DNA from: Clostridiales bacterium
GTDB taxonomy: Bacteria; Bacillota; Clostridia; Oscillospirales; CAG-272
Direction: 5' to 3'
Assembly: GCA_012727435.1 (NCBI GenBank)
Contig: JAAYHB010000007.1
Coordinates: 1 to 55,407 of the forward strand
DNA: 55,407 nt
Below the pieces are notes generated by a model. That model did no database searches. It was not told where the DNA came from and was given only the letters and a program-made list of their open reading frames with translations. The position numbers and the translations under genes were made by a program. Of this stretch, positions 1-8,819 are shown one piece after another. The number at the start of each line of letters is the position of its first letter. The stretch's first letter is position 1.

Positions 1-97
1 CGATAATGGCAAACCTGCCGAAAGGCAGCGACGCAAAGCTAAAGGGCCTTCGTCAACGACTATTGCGTTGCACATGGCAGCCTGGCCGCCGAAAGAG
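1..97 (+). ncRNA. Cyclic-di-GMP class I (GEMM-I) riboswitch, 5' edge cut by window
   Basis: The segment carries the hallmark order of a GEMM-I aptamer: GGCAAACC, a short hairpin closed by a GAAA tetraloop (CTGCC-GAAA-GGCAG), then GACGCAAAGC, a GGGCCT element, a second hairpin, and the receptor side ATGGCAGCCTGG. This RNA class binds cyclic di-GMP. The aptamer lies about 140 bases upstream of the prepilin peptidase start, so it probably controls the Tad pilus operon. No T-rich terminator follows it, so the expression platform is unclear and may act at translation. The outermost 5' strand of P1 may be missing because the window begins here. Confidence 0.85.
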
Positions 98-235
98 GTA
101 CGGAAAACCAATAGGACAAGTGTATGCCCTGCATGGCGGGGCGGTGTACCTGTCTTTGTGCGAGCCGTATTCCATTATCGAGTGGGATGCGGTTATTCTT
201 ATTTGGAGACAAAGTAAAGGAGGTGAACGCAAAAG

Positions 236-865
236 GTGGTCGCACTTATGATTGCCGCGGGCGCTGTTGCCGGGCTACTCTCGTTGATGCTCACCAAAAT
301 TCTTGTTCGGGAAAGAAGCGAGACCATGCCCTTGCATGTAGTGCTCTCCCACAGGCTTGCGCCGTATGGCTGGTGCCTCCTTTGTGCCGCCTGGTTTGCC
401 TTTGTTTATTACACCGGCGGTGGGGTGCTTGAGCGGGCCGAGTACATAACGGTGTTTGTCATCTGCCTCATTATCGCGGCGGTGGATTTGGTTGTCAAAA
501 AAATACCGAACTCCATGCTGCTCGCGCTGGTTGCCGCAAGGATTCTTTCCCTTGCCCTGCGCTTTGATATTGAGGCGGTCAAGAGCAGCTTTTTGGGATT
601 TTTTGCGGCGGCAGTCATTTTTGCGATACCGTCATTCTTTGGGGTCAGTGTGGGAGCCGGGGATATGAAACTTGCAGCCGTTGCGGGTTTGTATCTCGGA
701 CCCGGCGGATTTCTGCAGGCCATGGTAATCATGGGTGCACTGATGTCGTTTTACGGAATTTGCATTCTGACAAGAAAAACCGGAAACCTGAAAACCCAGG
801 CAGCTATGGGGCCGTATCTGGCTACCGGCCTCATAGTAACATTAGTTTTCCCGCTGATAGGATAA
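236..865 (+). CDS. Prepilin peptidase, A24 family (TadV/CpaA)
   Basis: A 209-residue polytopic membrane aspartyl protease that would cleave leader peptides of Flp-type prepilins at the inner face of the membrane. It shows the two A24 aspartate regions: AAVDLVVKKIPNS (about residue 80) and the GAGDMKL motif (about residue 140), with hydrophobic segments between them. It is the short form, with no N-terminal methylase domain, which is normal for Tad systems. The GTG start at 236 is preferred because AAAGGAGGTGA ends about 11 bases upstream; an ATG 12 bases further in is the alternative. First gene of the Tad operon, directly behind the c-di-GMP riboswitch. Confidence 0.88.
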   Translation: MVALMIAAGAVAGLLSLMLTKILVRERSETMPLHVVLSHRLAPYGWCLLCAAWFAFVYYTGGGVLERAEYITVFVICLIIAAVDLVVKKIPNSMLLALVAARILSLALRFDIEAVKSSFLGFFAAAVIFAIPSFFGVSVGAGDMKLAAVAGLYLGPGGFLQAMVIMGALMSFYGICILTRKTGNLKTQAAMGPYLATGLIVTLVFPLIG

Positions 866-898
866 AAAATTGCGGCAAACCGCAGAAAGGACTTTAAA

Positions 899-1060
899 AT
901 GAAAAAGCTTATAAGATTCCTCAAAGACGAAAACGGTCAAGGCATGGTTGAGTACGGCCTGATTATCGGGCTTATCGCCCTTGTGGTAATCGGAGCTCTT
1001 GTGCTCCTCGGGCCGAAGATTAGAGATTTGTTCGAGGGCATTAATGATAAAATCGACTAA
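899..1060 (+). CDS. Flp-type major pilin
   Basis: A 53-residue protein, MKKLIRFLKDENGQGMVEYG at the N-terminus followed by one hydrophobic helix and a short charged tail. This is the Flp prepilin pattern: a short basic leader, a processing site at G-x-x-x-E (G before MVEYG, with Glu at mature +5 or close to it), and a hydrophobic helix that packs the fibre. The prepilin peptidase just upstream is the expected processing enzyme. AGAAAGG lies upstream of the ATG. It is followed by a strong hairpin before the TadE gene, which may favour its expression over later genes. Confidence 0.9.
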   Translation: MKKLIRFLKDENGQGMVEYGLIIGLIALVVIGALVLLGPKIRDLFEGINDKID

Positions 1061-1121
1061 GCTACAAGTTTAGAGTGATCTAATAAGCAACTTTAGCTTC
1101 AAAATTTAAACAGCATTCCCA

Positions 1122-1150
1122 AAGGGGGAGCACTCCCGACGCTCCCCCTT
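1122..1150 (+). promoter_or_regulatory. Strong intra-operon hairpin after the pilin gene
   Basis: A perfect 10-bp inverted repeat (AAGGGGGAGC at 1122-1131 and GCTCCCCCTT at 1141-1150) encloses a 9-base loop. It is followed by purines rather than a T-run, so it is unlikely to be a full intrinsic terminator. Such hairpins often protect the 3' end of a highly expressed upstream message, here the Flp pilin, or partly attenuate downstream transcription. Confidence 0.6.
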
Positions 1151-1171
1151 GAAAAAATGGAGGTATCGATT

Positions 1172-1579
1172 ATGTGCAGATTTTTAAAAGACGAAAACGG
1201 GCAGGCGGTGGTCGAGTTCGCGCTGGTCGCGCCCCTGCTTTTGCTTATTATCTGCGGCACAATTGATTTCGGCTGGATTTTTTCGGCAAAAATCGCCACC
1301 GACAGCTGCGCCCGCGAGGGGGCAAGATTTGCGGCCTCGTGGACCAATTACGAAACCGCGCAGACCGAGACCGCAAATAAGGTACGGAGCGTCGCGAACA
1401 ACATGATAAAGGACAATATAAAAACGGTGGTGTCTTACTCGAACGCCGACAACCCCGCGGCGGGGGATGTCAGCGTCGTTGTGGTGAGCGAGGTCAGGGC
1501 GCTGACTATTGTGGCGCATACCATCTTCGGCGGCCCGGTCTTTGAACTGAAATCGGCCGTGACCATGAAGGTGGGATGA
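1172..1579 (+). CDS. TadE-family pseudopilin
   Basis: A 135-residue protein beginning MCRFLKDENGQAVVEFALVA, the TadE-like signature with a short basic stretch, a Glu shortly after the cleavage region, and a single hydrophobic helix (about residues 15-35). Its N-terminus closely echoes the Flp pilin upstream (RFLKDENGQ in both). Members of this family are minor pseudopilins needed for pilus assembly. An ATG exists at 1157, but GGAGG at 1159-1163 places the ribosome on the ATG at 1172. The next gene starts three bases after its stop. Confidence 0.85.
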   Translation: MCRFLKDENGQAVVEFALVAPLLLLIICGTIDFGWIFSAKIATDSCAREGARFAASWTNYETAQTETANKVRSVANNMIKDNIKTVVSYSNADNPAAGDVSVVVVSEVRALTIVAHTIFGGPVFELKSAVTMKVG

Positions 1580-1582
1580 GCC

Positions 1583-2548
1583 GTGAAGCATAAGTTGCAA
1601 AAACTCGCCGCCGAGGAGGGCGCCAGCGCTGTGATAACGGCGATAATGCTGAGCTTCCTGCTCGGCATGGCCTCATTGACTATCGATATCGGCATGTCGT
1701 ACGCCGAGGCGTCGGCAATTCAGAATGTCGCGGATGCCGTTGCCTTATCGCTTGGGCAATGCCTGCCGGTCGAGGATAATGCTGCGGCAATCGCCGGGGT
1801 GGTAGCTTTGGCTGACGAGTATGCCGAAAAGAACGGATACACCGGCCTTACAGCCGAGGACATAGTATTCGGCGACCTTGTAGAGGGCAGATACAGGTCG
1901 CTGACCATTAACCTCAGCAAAACCACCCCCACATATCTGGCAAAAATTATAGGAGTCGAGGAGATAACCTCAAGGAAGTCGGCAACAGTCTCGGCAGTGC
2001 CCGCCGGGTCGCTTGTCGGTTGCGTTCCGGTCGGCATTTCGGCACATGCCTATCAGACCGCAATCGAAACCGGAATAAAGGAGCATGTGGTTTTCAAAGA
2101 AGGCGGCGGAGGCGGGGAAAACGGCTTTTTCGGCTATATAGTTATCGACGGCTCGAACGGAAATGCCAGAGCCCTGCTCGACACCTTCAAGTACGGGTAT
2201 GACGGCGAGGTCTGCGTGGGCGACATCTATCCGGTGGCCAAGGGCAACAAGGCGAGTGTCGCCAAGGAAGGGGTCAATTACAGGATGTCGCTCTGCACCC
2301 ACTTCCCCGGCGACGGGGGCTGCAACTACCTCCATTACGTGGAGGACTGCCCCCGCGTTATGACCTTTATGATATATGATTTTATGGATTTCAATACGGT
2401 CAGGGTGAAGGGGTTTTCGGCATTCGTCCTTGAATACTCCGAGAATGAGGACGAAATTCAGGGCTCGTTTATCGAACTGAATGTCGCCCATACCTCCTAC
2501 ACTTCCGATATCGATGGCGGAATTTATACATACAGGTTGACAGGATAG
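1583..2548 (+). CDS. TadE/TadG-like pilus assembly protein with large exported domain
   Basis: A 321-residue protein with an N-terminal EEGASAVITAIML segment followed by a hydrophobic helix (about residues 17-38) and the DIGMSYAEASAIQNVADAVAL motif region typical of Flp-associated TadG-like proteins. The rest (about residues 60-321) should lie outside the membrane and contains several cysteines and a Gly-rich stretch (GGGGG around residue 175). GTG start, three bases after the TadE stop, so it is probably translationally linked. Likely a minor pilus or anchoring component; the exact role is inferred from context. Confidence 0.7.
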   Translation: MKHKLQKLAAEEGASAVITAIMLSFLLGMASLTIDIGMSYAEASAIQNVADAVALSLGQCLPVEDNAAAIAGVVALADEYAEKNGYTGLTAEDIVFGDLVEGRYRSLTINLSKTTPTYLAKIIGVEEITSRKSATVSAVPAGSLVGCVPVGISAHAYQTAIETGIKEHVVFKEGGGGGENGFFGYIVIDGSNGNARALLDTFKYGYDGEVCVGDIYPVAKGNKASVAKEGVNYRMSLCTHFPGDGGCNYLHYVEDCPRVMTFMIYDFMDFNTVRVKGFSAFVLEYSENEDEIQGSFIELNVAHTSYTSDIDGGIYTYRLTG

Positions 2549-2557
2549 GTAGCTCAG

Positions 2558-3271
2558 GTGAAAAAGATTTATCTTCTTGCCACAGTTGCGGCCATTCTAA
2601 CCGGCTGCGCTGTTTTCCTGTTTATAACACAGCTTCAGAGCAGCGCCGAGCAGGCGGCGGCATATGAGACCGAGCTTGTCGTGGTGGCGGCGATAGACAT
2701 TCCCGAGAACACAAAGCTGACTCCCGCGATGCTTAGCACGGCAGAGGTCCTGAAGGGTACCGTCCCCAAAAATGCGGTAACCGATATCGACTCTGTGGTG
2801 GGAAAGACCACCAAATACCCGATTGTCAAGGGTGAACAGTTATTTCAGAGCAAGGTGGCCGAAATCGGCGACCTTTCAAACGACCGCCTCTCCGACCGGA
2901 TTAAAGAGGGGTACCGGGCATTTACTATATACGTCAACGAGGTGTCGGGGATTGCCGGGTACCTGAGAATCGGGGATAAGGTGGATATTCTTGTAACCAA
3001 AGAAACAGGCGGCGTTCAGACAACATACTACCTTTTCCAGAACATACCGATAATTGCCGTGGGGACCGCGGTGCAGTACGCAAGCGGGGTGAAGGAGATA
3101 AACTCGTATTCGAGCATCACGCTTGAGATGCAAGTCGCCGATTGCCCTGTTCTCAATCATAATATATCAAACGGACTTGTCACAATCGTGCTCAGAGGGT
3201 ACGGCGACGAGGCAATTGTCGAGGTCCCTGCATACAGCGAGGAAACAGTGAAGGAGATAACTGATGGATAA
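2558..3271 (+). CDS. Flp pilus assembly protein CpaB/RcpC (SAF domain)
   Basis: A 237-residue membrane-anchored protein: one N-terminal hydrophobic helix (about residues 3-25), then a SAF-type domain starting at ELVVVAAIDIPENTKLTPAM (about residues 41-60), followed by the RcpC-type region with GYRAFTIYVNEVSGIAGYL and GDKVDILV. This pattern is characteristic of CpaB/RcpC, which in Gram-negative bacteria supports the secretin. No secretin gene is visible here, as expected for a Gram-positive cell, so its partner must differ. GTG start; it overlaps tadZ by 8 bases. Confidence 0.85.
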   Translation: MKKIYLLATVAAILTGCAVFLFITQLQSSAEQAAAYETELVVVAAIDIPENTKLTPAMLSTAEVLKGTVPKNAVTDIDSVVGKTTKYPIVKGEQLFQSKVAEIGDLSNDRLSDRIKEGYRAFTIYVNEVSGIAGYLRIGDKVDILVTKETGGVQTTYYLFQNIPIIAVGTAVQYASGVKEINSYSSITLEMQVADCPVLNHNISNGLVTIVLRGYGDEAIVEVPAYSEETVKEITDG

Positions 3272-4388
3272 ACTGAATGTTGTCGTTATCTCTGACGATA
3301 TTGACACCAAAATAAGAATCAAAAACCTGATTGACGGGGAGAAATTTGCCGTTTCGGGTTTTTTTGAATATAACGAGCTGACCGTCCTGAAGATTCTCGG
3401 CCGCCATCCCGACGTGGTAATCCTCTCATATGAGGGGGACGGCAAGAGCGCTCTGCAGGTCGCCGAGCAGGTATATTCCGAGCTGCGGGGCGCCGCGCTG
3501 ATAATGCTGGCCGGGTCTGTCGACATGGAGATGCTCTCGAATGCCATGCAGCGGGGTGTAAGGCAGGTGCTTCCGCTGACCGTGACCTCCGAGGAGCTGG
3601 GCGAAGCGCTTGTCAAGGCCTGCTCGCTCGAGAAAAAGCGGGGCTTTGAGAACGAGCAGCCGAGAATCAAATCGCGGGTCATCTCCTTTTTCAGCGGAAA
3701 GGACGGGACCGGCAAGACCACGCTGGCGGTCAACACCGCGGTGGCGCTTGCCTTACAAGGAAAAAAAACCCTTATAATTGACGCCGACCTGCAGTTCGGG
3801 GACGTGGCGGTTCTGCTCGACCTCGACCCGCAGGACACTATATACGAGTTGGCACGCGATGTCGAAGAAATGAATATTGACGTCGTCAAAAGCGTGCTCA
3901 CCATGCACAAGAGCGGGCTCGAGCTGCTCGCAGCCCCCAAGAGCCCCGAGCTTGCCGAGTACATACACGACAAAACGCTTGAGGTAATTATCAACACCGT
4001 GCGGCCTTATTACGAATTTATCGTAATCGACCTTGCCCCGGGCTTCGGCGATATCTCGATTGCCGCGATAGAGAACAGCGATATCGTCAACTTCGTGGCC
4101 TCTGTTGACATACTGTCGCTGAAAAATGCCAAGATTTCGCTGGGGATACTCGACGCCCTGCGCCAGAAGGAAAAGGTCGGGCTAATACTAAACCGGGCTG
4201 CGCAGGGAATCATATCAAAGGCCGATTTTGAGAAGGTTCTGTCGCTTGCGCCTGTAGTCTGCCTTCCCGAGGACAAGGAGGTATTGTCGAGCATAAACAA
4301 AGGGGTTCCGTTTGTGACCGGCGCCCCGCGCTCCGCTGCGGCTAAGGCGATAACGGCATATGTCAATACACTTTGCGAAGTACAATAA
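3264..4388 (+). CDS. Tad pilus assembly ATPase TadZ/CpaE
   Basis: A 374-residue protein with an N-terminal receiver-like domain (about 1-120; VVVISDDIDTKIRIKNLI) that lacks a clear phosphoacceptor setting, and a C-terminal MinD/ParA-type ATPase domain. The deviant Walker A motif is FFSGKDGTGKTTLAVN (about residue 140) and a switch-like motif follows at LIIDADLQFGD. TadZ/CpaE proteins position the pilus machine at the pole or membrane. The start overlaps the cpaB end, and it is followed directly by tadA. Confidence 0.88.
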   Translation: MDKLNVVVISDDIDTKIRIKNLIDGEKFAVSGFFEYNELTVLKILGRHPDVVILSYEGDGKSALQVAEQVYSELRGAALIMLAGSVDMEMLSNAMQRGVRQVLPLTVTSEELGEALVKACSLEKKRGFENEQPRIKSRVISFFSGKDGTGKTTLAVNTAVALALQGKKTLIIDADLQFGDVAVLLDLDPQDTIYELARDVEEMNIDVVKSVLTMHKSGLELLAAPKSPELAEYIHDKTLEVIINTVRPYYEFIVIDLAPGFGDISIAAIENSDIVNFVASVDILSLKNAKISLGILDALRQKEKVGLILNRAAQGIISKADFEKVLSLAPVVCLPEDKEVLSSINKGVPFVTGAPRSAAAKAITAYVNTLCEVQ

Positions 4389-4391
4389 TTT

Positions 4392-5724
<1,333 letters not shown>

Positions 5725-5741
<17 letters not shown>

Positions 5742-6681
5742 TACCCTGTGGATTCTGATAATCAGCTTTTTTTCGGCATACCTGGCCTTTATTCTGGCCT
5801 TGATGGCCCTGAACATCTTCATGGGAAAGCGGCTTTTGGTCGAGCGGCGACTTGCCCGCATGCAGATTGTAACTAAGGAAAACAACATAGTCAAAAAACC
5901 GAGGAAGTCAAAAAGCACGAAAAGGAGCGACCGCCGCTTCGGGCAGGTGCTGGCCGGCGAGCTTCAGTCCGCCGGTATCATGATGAGGGCAGAGGAGTTT
6001 GCAACCTTCTGGCTTGTGCTCGGCTTTGTCCCCTCGGGGCTGCTCGCGCTCTTTACTACCAACTACTTTATTGCCGGAGCCGCGGCGCTGCTCGGCATTG
6101 CCGGCCCGCCGCTCTATGTCAGAAAACAAAAGAAAAAGCGGGTGATAGCCTTTGAAAACCAGCTCGGAGATGCGCTGGTCACCATGTGCAACTGTCTTAG
6201 ATCCGGGCTGACGCTGACTCAGGCCTTTGAAAACATTGCCTCCGAGATGGATGAGCCGATTTCAAAGGAGTTTGCCCGGCTCTGCAACGAGGTGAAATAC
6301 GGGAGCACGCTTGAGAAGGCGCTGGTCTCGATGGCCGAGCGAATCGGCAGCGACGACCTTGAGCTGACGGTAACCGCAATCAACATCCAGCGGCAGGCAG
6401 GCGGCAACCTATCGGAGATTCTGTCAAGCATATCCGAGACCATTAAGGCAAGAGTCAAGCTCAAGTCTGACATCAGGGTTGCGACCGCGACCGGGCGGGC
6501 CTCGGGAATTGTCATCGGGGTCCTGCCGATAGCGCTGGGACTGCTGATTTTTCTTGTAAATCCCGATTATATCATTTCCTTTGTGGAATCGGACATCGGC
6601 AAGGTGCTTCTCGGAATCGGCGCGGTGATGGAAATCCTCGGCTTTATGATGATCAAAAAAATCCTGACTATAAAGTATTGA
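5725..6681 (+). CDS. Tad inner-membrane platform protein TadB
   Basis: A 318-residue type II secretion F-domain protein. It has an N-terminal hydrophobic helix, a basic cytoplasmic segment (about residues 40-75), two hydrophobic segments near residues 90-130, the F-domain core (CNCLRSGLTLTQAFENIA... SMAERIGSDDLELTVTAINIQRQAGGNLSEIL), and a final hydrophobic pair at the C-terminus. TadB and TadC form the membrane platform that couples TadA to pilus growth. ATG start inside the tadA 3' end. Confidence 0.9.
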
Positions 6682-6693
6682 GGGAGGACTGGA

Positions 6694-7611
6694 GTGGGAT
6701 TTCTGGTTATATCCTCGGCGGTTTTTGCCTTTTCGGTGGTCCTTTTGGTATTGTCCCCCGCGGGCAAAAGGGAGGACATAAAAAAGCGGCGGCTTGACAG
6801 CGTGGTTGAGAGAAAAAAGGAGGAATTCTCCGAGCTTGACCAGTCGATGTACAAGAGATTTGTCGCACCGCTGGTAAGCAAGTTTTCGGGTATCATAACA
6901 AAGCGCCGGAAAACAAAAAACAAAAAGGCAAAGAACCAGCGGCTTGAGGCAAATCTCAGATATGCAGGCCTCAGAATCGGCCCCGACGAGTACTCCTTCA
7001 TAAAAAACATCGTCACGGCCCCCCTGCTGATCCTTCCTCTGCTTTTTATGCTTGTGAGCAGCATTGACCCTACAATCAGGGTGTTGGTGTTGCTTATCGG
7101 GGTGGTGCTCTGGGTCCTTGCGCCGAGGTATTTTTTATCCTCAAGGATAACCTCAAGGCAGAGGCGGATAAAGCAGCAGCTTCCAGAGGTACTTGACCTG
7201 ATGAGCGTCAGCATTGAGGCGGGGCTGGGCTTTGATGCGGCGCTCTGCAAGATTGCCGAGAAGATGCAGGGACCGCTGATAGACGAGATGTCCTTGCTCT
7301 ACCGCGAAATACAGCTCGGCAGACCCCGGCGCGACGCGCTGAGGGATTTCGGAGAGTGCAGCCTGGTCCCCGAGCTCAAGACTTTTTCCTCGGCGCTGAT
7401 TCAGGCCGATAAGCTGGGGATACCGATAAAAAACCTGCTCAAAACCCAGTCCGAACAGATAAGGACCGCAAGGCGGCAGGCAGCGCAGGAGAAGGGAATG
7501 AAATCCCCGGTTAAAATGATGCTTCCGATGGTCGCCTTCATTTTTCCGGTGCTTTTTATCATACTGCTCGGCCCGGTGGTCGTGCAGCTTATAACTCAAT
7601 TCAAGAAATAG
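6694..7611 (+). CDS. Tad inner-membrane platform protein TadC
   Basis: A 305-residue second F-domain protein of the Tad platform. It has an N-terminal helix, a strongly basic linker (KRRKTKNKKAKNQ near residue 70), central hydrophobic segments (about 105-150), the F-domain with LPEVLDLMSVSIEAGLGFDA and LIQADKLGIPIKNLL, and a last membrane helix. GTG start with GGGAGGA upstream. It partners with TadB and ends the recognisable pilus core; two further genes follow with gaps of 5 and 22 bases. Confidence 0.9.
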   Translation: MGFLVISSAVFAFSVVLLVLSPAGKREDIKKRRLDSVVERKKEEFSELDQSMYKRFVAPLVSKFSGIITKRRKTKNKKAKNQRLEANLRYAGLRIGPDEYSFIKNIVTAPLLILPLLFMLVSSIDPTIRVLVLLIGVVLWVLAPRYFLSSRITSRQRRIKQQLPEVLDLMSVSIEAGLGFDAALCKIAEKMQGPLIDEMSLLYREIQLGRPRRDALRDFGECSLVPELKTFSSALIQADKLGIPIKNLLKTQSEQIRTARRQAAQEKGMKSPVKMMLPMVAFIFPVLFIILLGPVVVQLITQFKK

Positions 7612-7616
7612 CTGAT

Positions 7617-7988
7617 ATGAAAAAATACACAAACATAACCAAAGAAGGCAGAATTATTCTTGAGAATGTCCGGGTTGCCGGTTCGTTTTTCAGCCGGCTT
7701 TCAGGGCTTATGATGAAAAAAAGCCTCGGCGGCGACGGAGGACTGCTGCTGGTACCCTGCCGGCAGATTCACACCTTTATGATGAGATTTCCGATTGACG
7801 CGGTGTTCCTGTCGCGCGAGCAAGAGATAGTTCATATCGAGCGCGGGCTTGTGCCGGGCAGGATGACGCCATACGTCAAAGATGCATGGAGCGTGCTTGA
7901 AGCTCCAGCCGGATTTGCAGCGGAGAGCAGGCTCAGTGTCGGAGACAGGCTGCGCTTCGAAGGCCGGGGGAACCCCGATAAGCGGTAA
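7617..7988 (+). CDS. DUF192 family protein
   Basis: A 123-residue single-domain protein matching the DUF192 pattern: LSGLMMKKSL near residue 30, then a QIHTFMMRFPIDAVFLS stretch (about 50-66) and AWSVLEAPAGFAAESRLSVGDRLRF near the C-terminus. No signal peptide is obvious, unlike many DUF192 proteins. The biochemical function of the family is not established. It begins 5 bases after tadC, so it is probably co-transcribed with the pilus operon; whether it acts in pilus assembly is unknown. Confidence 0.82.
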   Translation: MKKYTNITKEGRIILENVRVAGSFFSRLSGLMMKKSLGGDGGLLLVPCRQIHTFMMRFPIDAVFLSREQEIVHIERGLVPGRMTPYVKDAWSVLEAPAGFAAESRLSVGDRLRFEGRGNPDKR

Positions 7989-8010
7989 TTTTAAAGAGAG
8001 GTATTTATGT

Positions 8011-8622
8011 ATGGAAGAGGTGCGCAAAATTGTGACCGGGAAAGAAGCCGCCGAAGGAGAGGGGCCGAATTTCAGCATGGCTCCGCTCGGGTTTAAGAAA
8101 AGCGAGGTGCTCGAGTACATAAAAAATATTGAGGCCGGGATGCGCTCTTCTGTCGCCAGCTATGAGAACAAGCTGGCCGAGCAGGCGACCGCGCTGTCAA
8201 TGGCGCTCCGCGAAAAAGAAAAGCTGACAGCCGAGATTGAAGTGCTTAAGAAGAAGGTCGAGCAGCTCTCGGTCAACGTGGACGAGCAGAAAAGCGAGCT
8301 TGCCGCCGAGAACAACGTGCTCAGGCCCCGGATTGCCGGGCTTCTCGAGGTTGAAAAAAGAAACGAGGTGCTCACAGAAAAGCTGAACAACCTCGCCTCA
8401 AGGTGCGAGCATATGGAGGCCGAGAAAAAAGCGCTCAAGGATTTAATTGCCGAGAAGGAGGCGACAATTCTTGAGCAGTTGAAGAAATATTCCGAGATTG
8501 AGAAGGCGCTCAAGCTCGAAATCGAAAAAATAAAAATCGAGACCGACGGCAGGCTGCAGGCTTATGAGCTCAAGCTTGAGCTGATAAAAGAAAACCTTCA
8601 AAAGATACTCAGCCTTATCTGA
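8011..8622 (+). CDS. DivIVA-like coiled-coil protein, end of Tad operon
   Basis: A 203-residue protein. The N-terminus contains MAPLGFKKSEVLEYIKNIEA, reminiscent of the lipid-binding start of DivIVA/GpsB proteins, and residues about 50-200 are almost entirely charged heptad-like coiled coil (Lys/Glu/Leu rich). No membrane segment. AGAGAGG at 7996-8002 selects the ATG at 8011; upstream in-frame codons lack a binding site. It closes the pilus operon before a strong terminator. A polar-localisation or scaffold role for the pilus machine is an inference from the DivIVA-like start and its location. Confidence 0.65.
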   Translation: MEEVRKIVTGKEAAEGEGPNFSMAPLGFKKSEVLEYIKNIEAGMRSSVASYENKLAEQATALSMALREKEKLTAEIEVLKKKVEQLSVNVDEQKSELAAENNVLRPRIAGLLEVEKRNEVLTEKLNNLASRCEHMEAEKKALKDLIAEKEATILEQLKKYSEIEKALKLEIEKIKIETDGRLQAYELKLELIKENLQKILSLI

Positions 8623-8632
8623 GTGACGTAAT

Positions 8633-8668
8633 AAAGAGCGGAAAACCACGTGGTTTTCCGCTCTTTTT
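8633..8668 (+). terminator. Intrinsic terminator of the Tad operon
   Basis: A long near-perfect palindrome (AGAGCGGAAAACCA paired with TGGTTTTCCGCTCT) followed by TTTTTGT, 10 bases after the coiled-coil gene. It marks the operon end. Confidence 0.9.
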
Positions 8669-8724
8669 GTCTGCTTGTTCGGGCGGCTTGTGTTGCATTA
8701 TGCTGTTTTATGGCAATAAACGTA

Positions 8725-8752
8725 ACTTTTTGAACAACGGGCACATACAATA
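8725..8752 (+). promoter_or_regulatory. Candidate mother-cell sigma (SigK/SigE-type) promoter
   Basis: CATACAATA at 8744-8752 fits the sigma-K -10 pattern CATAnnnTA, and an AC dinucleotide lies 17 bases upstream (8725-8726). No good sigma-A -35 element is present. The site is about 70 bases upstream of the cupin gene start. Sequence match only; such short motifs occur by chance. Confidence 0.35.
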
Positions 8753-8819
8753 ATTATTGCATGATGAATAATCTGCAGTGAAGTTTTCAGAGAATTATCA
8801 AACAACAAGGAGCAATGTC

